The translations under genes and the position numbers were made by a program. Source: Siphonodentalium dalli (lineage: Eukaryota; Mollusca; Scaphopoda; Gadilida; Siphonodentaliidae). From it: DNA of 64,000 bases. The stretch covers positions 215,676,151 through 215,740,150 of the forward strand of contig CP136065.1 of NCBI GenBank assembly GCA_032622095.1. Direction: 5' to 3'. The notes under the pieces were generated by a model that ran no database searches, was not told the DNA's origin, and saw only the letters and a program-made list of their open reading frames with translations. Positions 57,126 through 64,000 of this stretch are shown here, in pieces; position 1 is the stretch's first letter; the number at the start of each line of letters is the position of its first letter.

Positions 57126-57630
57126 ACTGGGTGCTGACTGTCGACTGTCTGATTAATCTTTATGATGGTGATGTTCAATGACAGAGTTTAAAGGCTATCA
57201 TTGTGTTGAATGTTTTTATTGCTTGTTTGTTTTATTTGTTAAATCGTTCCTTATTTGCATGTTACACAGTGATGTTTTATTCGATAACATTCCATTATTT
57301 ATTCCTATGTTTTCAAAATAGTTGGAAACTAAAAATTGTAATCAGATGCAAGGCGGGGGTCAGGAAAAAATTTCCGGACACTAGGCGCCAAAATTAAATG
57401 TACCACCACCCCTAATTTAAATTTGTTTTAGATTCTGGAATAGGGACCCGCCCCCTCCAAACTACTTCAAATGACTTTTTATTCAGTTTTTTTTGCTCAT
57501 CTATCCGATCTATGTTCCGCATAATGATTATAGAAGCATTCCCACTTTTTATTTACCAACACGACTGTACAGATTCAAAACATTTATCCAATAAATGTGG
57601 GCTGTATAGGGTGTGCTAATGGATTGACAT
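57126..57630. other. Gene-free stretch
   Basis: Nothing recognised; the 64-codon frame at 57203-57397 is a hydrophobic AT-rich frame. Confidence 0.35.
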
Positions 57631-58065
57631 TTGAAATCCAAGATAGCTGCTGGCGGCCATGTTTGTTTTACACAAAGTTTTGGGGGAAAAGGGAGGCTCC
57701 CATATAGAGGTCACATCGAAGATACATATGAAGTTTGGTGAAGATTGGATGAGAAATGTGACCTGTAAAGTGTGCTAAAGGATTTGTTCATACAAAGAGT
57801 AAAATCCAAGGTGGCCGCTGGTAACCATGTTTTAAAAAAATTCAGGAAAAAATGATAGACATCCATCGAGAGGTCACACCGAGGATCCATGTGAATTTTG
57901 ATGATGAACGGACGAGGGATAAGCTGTAGGGTGTGTTAAAGGATTTAGTGATGCAAAGAATAAAATCCAAGATGGCTGCCGGCGTTCAACTTTGACAGTT
58001 CCCATCTGGAGGTGATCCTGGACCCATATACCGAATATCGTTGAAATCGGTCAAAGTTTGTTTTA
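57631..58065. repeat. Tandem repeat, ~170-bp units
   Basis: Three units start (G)AAATCCAAGATGGC-like near 57632, 57809 and 57964. They share GAGGTCACA(T/C)CGA, a GATGA-rich segment and TAAAGGATTT. The last unit is truncated and ends in CCGAATATCGTTGAAATCGG, a phrase typical of LINE/RTE or Helitron interiors in invertebrates. Confidence 0.55.
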
Positions 58066-58439
58066 ACACCTTTGTTTTATTTTATTATGGTTTTTTGAAT
58101 AGTCTATTTTTATTTGAAGAGTTCAATGAAGAGTTTACATCTATTTGAAGAATCTATTATTGTGTTATGTTCTCATTTATATCAGGTTGAAAATTATTTT
58201 TAATAGAACTATTTAAATCTGAGCATTTCCATGTCAATGTGCATTGATAGATCCTTGATGAAAACATTTAGCAAGCTGAACTTTTATTACCCATTGGTGC
58301 TATCCCTCATTATTAACTGATTGTGAACTCAAACCCTCCACCAAGAGTTAAGTACATAAAACCTTTTGTCCCATCATTTTGAAGAAAAATTACTCTAGGA
58401 AAAAAATTTACGGGGACAGGAAAAATTGTGTAAGCCGGG
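58066..58439. other. Gene-free stretch
   Basis: Nothing recognised. Confidence 0.35.
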
Positions 58440-58600
58440 CTGTTGATGTAATCAAAAACTAATCGAATCGATTACATTCTACTAAAGTAATTGTAATCAT
58501 AATCGATTACATTTGAAAAAGATTAATCAGTAATCGTAATTATAATCATGTCAATCAAAAGTAATTGTAATCTCGTAATCGATTACTTTGGCATGTAAAC
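58440..58600. repeat. TAATCGATTAC-type degenerate repeat
   Basis: AATCGATTAC occurs at about 58466, 58512 and 58578, with intervening AGTAATTGTAATC and ATTAATCAGTAATCG variants. The motif is palindromic. It may be a degenerate simple repeat; homeodomain-like ATTA sites are abundant by composition. Confidence 0.5.
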
Positions 58601-59002
58601 GCCCCAACCGTGTTACATGTGGCGAATGTTATGCCATTTGAAAATAACCTGACCATGAACTGTACTGTGCCTTTAAACGCCCACATAACTTTCGAATCAC
58701 CAGATCACATTATATGCAACATGTTCCATATTATATACCGTTTGAAAGAGGAAGCTCCAATACATTGTATTATCAAATGTATCCGGTCGAATAATCTGTG
58801 TACATGTTTTTGTCAAGGTAGTTTAATGCACCGACGTGTGTTCTGTGCTTAATTTCGATCTGGTCTGTACTTCCAATTTAATATTCTCAATGGATGGGGA
58901 ATAACTCTATCTCTAAGTTGTGAATTACGATGCATTCTGGGGTAAATAACGAAAGAAGTATTGGGTGAATCTGAGAATCCCTATCACTTGGTGGACACTC
59001 CA
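58601..59002. other. Gene-free stretch
   Basis: An 80-codon frame at 58610-58852 has no recognised domain. Confidence 0.35.
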
Positions 59003-59462
59003 ATGCCATGAATCTCTACCCTGACTAACGCATGTAGCGATCATATTCCACTAGTACCAAACCTGGGAACTTTTTGAAGTTTTCCGGGAACATTATAAAG
59101 TCGAAAAGAGAAGGCGGGGAAAATATTTCTTAGTTATTACCTGTTCGTTAATAATGTACTTCACTGTATGTGAAGGTCCCAACTCGAAATTGCACGATTT
59201 ATGTGACTTTGTGACCCATTTTGCTTTGTGTCACATACAGATATGGAAGTTCTCCTGGGTAATTAATTCAATTTTTATTGCAATATCTGCTCACAGAAGT
59301 CACAGAAAAGCATGCAATTTCGAGTTGGGACCTTTACCTCCAGTGAAGTACATTATACACGATCATATAATAACTAAGAAATATATTTCCCGAGTTATGC
59401 TTTTGACTTTATAAGGTTCCCTGTCAAAACTTCAAAAACCAGAGTAGAGATCCATGGCATGA
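59003..59462. mobile_element. Long-arm palindromic MITE
   Basis: Arms of about 160-200 bp are inverted around a centre near 59240. ATGCCATGAATCTCTACC at 59003 pairs with the right end near 59462. ATTTCTTAGTTATTA, TAATGTACTTCACTG and AAGGTCCCAACTCGAAATTG occur in both arms. The arms differ at scattered positions, so it is not recent. Open frames inside are artefacts. No target duplication could be fixed. Confidence 0.7.
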
Positions 59463-59779
59463 TCTAGTATGCTGCTTGAATTTCTTAGTGATCGAGAAAT
59501 AACCTTTAATTATACATGTAGGGCTATATTACAGGAGTGGCAGGAAGATGGCCTGTATTGGCCATGCCACCCCTGCACATGTAAATTTGTATATATATAT
59601 GTACCACTGTATTGTATAAATGTGCAAATAAACATTCAAACCTTGACGTTTTTTTAAGATATACGCGCGGCGTTGGCGGTGGGTATGCTATTAAAATATT
59701 CACCTCCGTCAAAAACCGCTATAAAAAGAATAGTAAAATATGGACAGACTTTGTTCTTATACCAATCAGAAATATGGCA
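59463..59779. other. Gene-free stretch
   Basis: Nothing recognised beyond a short TA repeat near 59590. Confidence 0.35.
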
Positions 59780-60125
59780 TAAACAGTATGTTATTGTCAA
59801 TTGTTTTTCCTTTGTTATGTAAACAAAAGCAAAAAACGTTAAGTTACCTGGCTGTTGTTTAGATCCGGATATGGTAAACATAAAGAGCGTTATTTGTTAC
59901 TGTTTTTCTGATATGGAAATAATAAAGAGCGTTTATATCATTTTTGTGTGATTAACCAATAGAATTGCGCTACATGTGTTATGTAAACAGAAGCACAACT
60001 TCTGTAACACGAGCAGGCTCTTGTTTACTACACCATCGTACCTCTTGACGACAATATACTATTTACGCGCTGATTATGTTTGGCATATGAACAAAACTAT
60101 ATATATTTTAATATTCCTTCTGTTA
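59780..60125. repeat. Copy 2 of the long-range inverted repeat (mate 896-1262)
   Basis: Reverse complement of 896-1262 with scattered substitutions. Landmarks are TTGTCAATTG, GTTATGTAAACA, ATCCGGATATGG, AATAAAGAGCGT and CATATGAACAAAACTATATA. Confidence 0.6.
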
Positions 60126-60454
60126 ATGGCGATTTGAACATTCAACCGCCTGCGCACGAGTGTCGATACTAATTGATGTTTTTTCTCGATAGACTGACAA
60201 GCTATAAAATGTTTGTCGCTCATTATTCCAACTCAACTGTGCCCTTATATATTTACATGTTTGATCACATGCCACTTATTGGTGGATAAGCTATAAATGT
60301 TTCCTGGTCAATGGTTTCTAATAAATGCTCCATGGATACGGTTTTCCCATTTGTATAATTTCACAAAAGAACGATAAAAATAAACAAATATAGACAAAGA
60401 TAAACACACAAAATGTATGCAGATACAAATACAATTTCACCGGGTTGAAATGAC
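60126..60454. other. Gene-free stretch
   Basis: Nothing recognised. Confidence 0.35.
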
Positions 60455-61490
60455 AGTTCTTCAAATGTCTATGCTCTTAGAGCAAATGTGTTCCAATTCT
60501 ACACAATATATGATTCATTTTATCTTAAACAAAATTGTGTAAAGATGAAACATGACATATATGTGTCGGGGGAATTTCTTCAACGTTGACTATGAGTGAA
60601 TATGACATAGTAATTGGAAGAGATGTGTTCTACTGGAGACACAAAACTCGTATAGGCTTCCGCAGAACAAACACAAATGGCAGCAGCTTAACCTTTAACC
60701 CTTTGAGTGTCAGGTCCGATTTTTGTATCAACCCATATACCCTGTGCCAATGCATTCTCTTATATATGCGAGTCGACCATAGGTCGCCTCGCATATATAA
60801 GAGAATGCATTGGCCTAACAATTTTTCATCTTTTGTTATTATTTTTTACAATTTTTTACAATTTTAATAATTTTTTCTTATATTCTTTAACAGGTATATT
60901 TAGTAGGTTTAGTGCCAGGGAATCTTATGTTTTTTCATGGGCATCAAAATTATTACTATGAATACTTGGTGATAGTTTTGAGTTATAACATGCCCCTAAG
61001 GTGTTATCCAGTTTGTTTTTAAATTCGCTATAGCATGCTTAAGCATACCCGAACAAAACTCAACCCAAAACAAAAACAAAAAATCTAAAAAAAAAATCAA
61101 AAAAAAAAAAAATATATATATATTTTTTTAGGGCCGATTTTACACACCGTAAATTAGGGCCGATGAGATCGGTCCGTGGCACTCAAAGGGTTAAAGTTTG
61201 TTATACACTGTTTCTGTGAAATTTGAACAGCATATAATTGTGTAGCACAAGATTTAAAGCTGCTCCCAGCTTTTTAATATGGTAATTTTTACGAGATTTG
61301 CGTCTCAAATAGAACATACCTCATCTACTAACTATAATGTACTCACATATTCACTCACATTTAATGTTGAAAAAAATACCACCGACACATAATGTCATTT
61401 GTCATTTCTACACAATTTTGTTTAAGATAAAATGTAACACATATTGTGTAGAATGTATAGACATCTGTTCTAAGAGTATACAAGACTATA
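60455..61490. mobile_element. Inverted-repeat element carrying a nested TTAA MITE
   Basis: About 110 bp at 60455-60573 is inverted at 61373-61490: ATTCTACACAATAT, TTTTATCTTAAACAAAATTGT, then GACAT(A/T)ATGTGTCGG. The interior includes the piggyBac-like MITE at 60695-61194, so the outer element is the older one. Confidence 0.6.
60695..61194. mobile_element. piggyBac-like MITE with one internal palindrome (copy 3)
   Basis: TTAA at 60695-60698 and 61191-61194 flank ends CCCTTTGAGTG and CACTCAAAGGG. The TIR continues to a GGTCCG/CGGTCC pair. Inside, 60746-60815 is the same ~70-bp palindrome found in 24922-25321 (GCCAATGCATTCTCTTATAT ... with GTCGACC at the centre), but only one copy. An A-rich tract at 61070-61125 precedes the right end. 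No transposase. Confidence 0.78.
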
Positions 61491-61498
61491 CTTAGTAA

Positions 61499-61823
61499 CG
61501 CTGAAGGGGTCACTCTCACCAAAAAAAGTGCCGAAGGGTACACAGGTTTTGAAAATGTGCTGAAGGGTACACAGGTTTTTGAATCTTATTCTAAATGACG
61601 TTACGTTTCGCATCTGTCATGATTTCTGTTAGAGAATAATTGTTTACGTTCCACTGAAAATTAAAATGAACTGAAAACAAACTGCTGATGGACGCCATAC
61701 TTTCGGGAATACAGTTGAAGCGGCTGCGTTAGTGCCGATATTAAACCATGTGTACACATCAGCACATTTTCAAAACATGTGTACCCTTCAGCAATTTTTT
61801 TGGTGAGAGTGATCCCATCAGCC
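61499..61823. mobile_element. TIR element, ~75-bp arms
   Basis: GTCACTCTCACCAAAAAAA and GAAGGGTACACA(G/T)GTTTTGAAAATGTGCTGA at 61510-61583 are inverted at 61748-61823. A repeated TGAAGGGTACACAGGTTTT lies within the left arm. No target duplication is fixed. Confidence 0.65.
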
Positions 61824-62525
61824 TTAGTAGTTCCACAAGAAAACAATGGTTAACTATAGAGCGGCGGTCTGGGCCGTCTGGCCAGGGGTCCAATAACATT
61901 TCACGGAATTGGCGCGTTATAGCTGGTTAGAACACTATAATTTTACGCATATGGCTTGTATTCAAAGTTATCAAGATAACATCCTTGATTTATGTTTGAT
62001 GCGTGCGGAAATTGTCCAAACGACATTCCTTTATTGGCATTGCTTAGCCCGTTCTAAACTAACTACTCATTGATGAGTAGTTATCCCATAGGAAATGTTC
62101 AGATAATAAATTCAGCAAAAGACCATTGAAAATTATTATCTGAACATTTTCCTCAATAAATAGGACTCCTGCACTTATAGTATTGATCTGTCATCAGCTT
62201 ATATCACCTATACACCCCTCCAAATCAATAATAGACCAGTAATATGTACACTTTTTTAACTGAGTGATATAATCCATTTAGTATAGAAACGGTGATCGAA
62301 ATGAACATTTACAGTATCTCTCAATTTAGACCTTCACTACTCGGCAAACCAGTTTATACGATTGCAGCATAGCACAACTTGATATTGTATCATCGTCCGA
62401 ATCACACAGAATTGACTCACAGAAAACAGACACCCCTTACAACAGCGCACTGGCAATCATTGTATAATCACCTACATGTTAATCGTTAAATTACAAAAAT
62501 ATATAATAGTCATGAATTTGTGCAA
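61824..62525. repeat. Desaturase 3' side with a family V copy
   Basis: Bases about 62060-62300 are a family V copy (GATGAGTAGTTATCCCATA; TTCAGATAATA and TATTATCTGAACATTT as an inverted pair). The desaturase 3' UTR should extend leftwards from 62526 on the minus strand, but I could not place a convincing polyadenylation site. Confidence 0.5.
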
Positions 62526-62950
62526 TCAATCAGTCCCGTCCCCTGTACGCTGTTTTCGTTTGAAAATAATGTCTGCTGGGGTAACTTTTCTGCTATGAGC
62601 TTGGCCGATAAGAGCCATGAAGTCAATGAGCAATGACGTCAGATTCAGATGCCAACCATACTCGCTGGTCGTATAATCCTGTGGAAATGTATGATGGTAA
62701 TTGTGGAATCCTTCACCGACGGCACAGAAGCTCACGGAAATGTTCTGTGCTGGGTTGATTCGTTTGTCATATGGACCGGTTGCCCCACATATGGGCAGCA
62801 CTGTTCACTAACCACGTGGCGTTCAGTGAGCAGCAATATCGGAGGATAGCCGCAAGATAGAACGCGTTCCATAGAGATTCGCCCCAAAAGTAGTGAGGTA
62901 TAACGGTCGGTATGATGAAACAGAATAACAATACACAGTATAGGTAGTAC
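62526..62950 (-). CDS. SCD: Delta-9 (stearoyl-CoA) desaturase, last coding exon, frameshifted
   Basis: Minus-strand exon following a TTTATATTTCAG acceptor (AG at 62952-62951). It completes the split Lys codon of the previous exon and runs YYLYCVLLFCFIIPTVIPHY (membrane segment) and FWGESLWNAFY. It then carries NATWLVNSAAHMWGNR, the metal-binding box GEGFHNYHHTFPQDY and a polar tail ending GTD with the stop at 62526. The enzyme is an ER-membrane di-iron desaturase that makes oleoyl/palmitoleoyl-CoA. There is one extra base near 62774-62778. Upstream coding is in one frame (…GNR), while the expected PYDKRINPAQN follows in the next frame. The exon length (425) is also one base over a whole number of codons. 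As read, the protein ends prematurely before the last histidine box. Either a pseudogene/null allele or a base error. Confidence 0.9.
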
Positions 62951-63462
62951 CTGAAATATAAAATATATACACATGTTACATATCAATAACTGATGTTTAC
63001 AGATGGAGGCGATAACTCAAAAATAATTTATGGGTTGGGAATCACTGTGCCAAAACGGCGGTCTTCGGGGAAGCACGACCACGGTGTGTAGCCCAGTGCA
63101 CCATTTACCCCCCCCCCCCCACCATTTGGATATTCAGGAATGTAAAATAACCCTTTCTATGCTAAATACTAAGTGGTGAGTAGTTATCCTTTAGGAAATG
63201 TTCAGATAATAAGTTAAACAGACGACAATTTTCTCCAATAAATAGGACATCTTCTGCACAAAATCTTTAGAAATTGGTCACTATTCCTTGATCATAACAC
63301 AATTTAAACGTATTATCTGATCTTGACCGATTAGTACATTAACGAGGCGAACGGGGGGACTATAACACATGCAAGATTGGAACTATCAAAAAAGTTCCAA
63401 AGTAGTAAAATACTATTTCGAGACAACGGAGAAATCATACAACTTTGTACTATAAAGCTTAC
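62951..63462 (-). other. Desaturase intron (512 bp) with a family V insertion
   Basis: Donor GTAAGC at 63462 downwards and acceptor TTTCAG at 62951. Phase: the codon is split after two bases. Bases about 63170-63260 match family V (GTGAGTAGTTATCC, GGAAATGTTCAGATAATA). A C-run lies at 63109-63121. Confidence 0.8.
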
Positions 63463-63668
63463 TTTCTCTGAAATCGCACAACTGGATCTGCCATCAAATC
63501 ACTCATGTCGAGTTGTTTCCCCTTTGATATTACATCCGGGTGCTTTCTAACGAGCAGCCAGCCCATGTGTGAGAAGAAGAAGCCTCGTTTTGCGTTGTGT
63601 GGGTCACCCTCGGTTTCGGAGCATTTATGGTGGACGCGATGGTCACGGGACCACTCGTGAATGTCATT
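63463..63668 (-). CDS. SCD: Delta-9 (stearoyl-CoA) desaturase, penultimate coding exon
   Basis: A 206-bp minus-strand exon between TTTTTTTTCAG (AG at 63670-63669) and AA|GTAAGC. It reads NDIHEWSRDHRVHHKCSETE, then GDPHNAKRGFFFSHMGWLLV, RKHPDV and DMSDLMADPVVRFQRK. HRVHH is the second histidine box (HxxHH) of membrane fatty-acid desaturases, and the DPHN and GWLLVRKHP blocks are diagnostic of the SCD family. The first box (HxxxxH) must lie in exons beyond 64000. Splice sites and codon phase agree with the next exon. No damage is seen in this exon. Confidence 0.93.
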
Positions 63669-64000
63669 CTGAAAAAAAAGAATAAATTATCAGCTGAATT
63701 ATTCGAAATATATAATAAAATCCCGAAAACTCGATTCAAATTGGGTTCTTGATTTCGAAGTTCATATATAGGTGCACCACACCCCTTTCTGATACGCGGA
63801 AATCGTGTGATTTTGAAGTTGTACGCATGATTCACGTTATCCCTCTGTTAATAAGTTTTCGAGACATGTGTTTGTGGAAATGAAATCGAAGACGTGCTCC
63901 ACTATTGTGTCCTCTATACCTAACACAGCGAGTAAGGTTTTTCAACAGGCTTCGAATAACGGGCTGAACCCATTTAAGGTACACCAAACATCAACAATAA
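63669..64000 (-). other. Upstream desaturase intron, partial
   Basis: No further exon with desaturase similarity is visible up to the window edge, so this is intron; the 5' exons are outside. Confidence 0.6.

Noticed and set aside
58440-58600. Homeodomain-binding enhancer
   Set aside because: The ATTA-rich motif repeats regularly enough to be a degenerate simple repeat; there is no independent regulatory evidence.
62649-62986. Two other open frames over the desaturase exon
   Set aside because: They are shadows of the desaturase in other frames; the histidine-box frame explains the sequence.

Overview
The window looks like AT-rich, intron-bearing nuclear DNA of a metazoan, probably a marine invertebrate. 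A mollusc or other lophotrochozoan is my best guess, but nothing here fixes the phylum. There is no operon structure, rRNA, CRISPR array or convincing tRNA. Single-copy protein-coding content is tiny: (1) the last two coding exons of a delta-9 (stearoyl-CoA) fatty-acid desaturase on the minus strand at 62526-63668, with splice signals and an apparent one-base frameshift; (2) a probable first exon of a secreted PAN/apple-domain protein on the minus strand at 37239-37533. Almost everything else is mobile or repetitive DNA. Most open frames are chance or repeat-driven.

Layout. 1-5366: old dispersed repeats (family Y), a foldback element with a visible empty target site (2054-2412), and an element whose inverted ends are minisatellites (2641-3540). 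5367-6136: two head-to-tail Helitron-like elements. 6137-10490: long gene-free DNA. 10495-13500: Helitron-like and tandem repeats plus more family Y. 13555-16410: a large 21-bp-unit satellite with higher-order structure. 18628-22385: a 3.76-kb segment bounded by inverted repeats, with repeated subterminal motifs and a C2H2 zinc-finger ORF. 23358-28094: a dense patchwork of MITEs: a TAA-flanked Harbinger-like element, three TTAA-flanked elements (two of them carrying ~70-bp palindromes) and a 55-bp inverted repeat pair. 29220-36800: further TIR elements and tandem arrays.

39627-53450: a 13.8-kb composite bounded by inverted copies of a hairpin-bearing terminal sequence (family X). Inside it lie two LINE retrotransposons in the same orientation, both with an endonuclease and reverse transcriptase. 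The first (40020-42880) is decayed; the second (45318-49180 plus tail) has an intact 797-codon RT frame. A 40-bp direct repeat brackets the LINE-bearing 10 kb, and a Helitron-like element is nested in the right arm. 53460-62500: mostly gene-free, with palindromic MITEs, one more TTAA element carrying the same 70-bp palindrome (60695-61194) and small tandem repeats. The window ends in the desaturase gene, whose 5' exons lie beyond 64000.

The transposon families recur across the window, often inserted in one another, so relative ages can be read from nesting. The most unusual items are the X composite with its LINEs, the C2H2-carrying inverted-repeat element, the palindrome-bearing TTAA MITE family, the minisatellite-TIR elements and the frameshifted desaturase exon. 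All repeat relationships were found by eye, so boundaries are approximate unless a target duplication is quoted.
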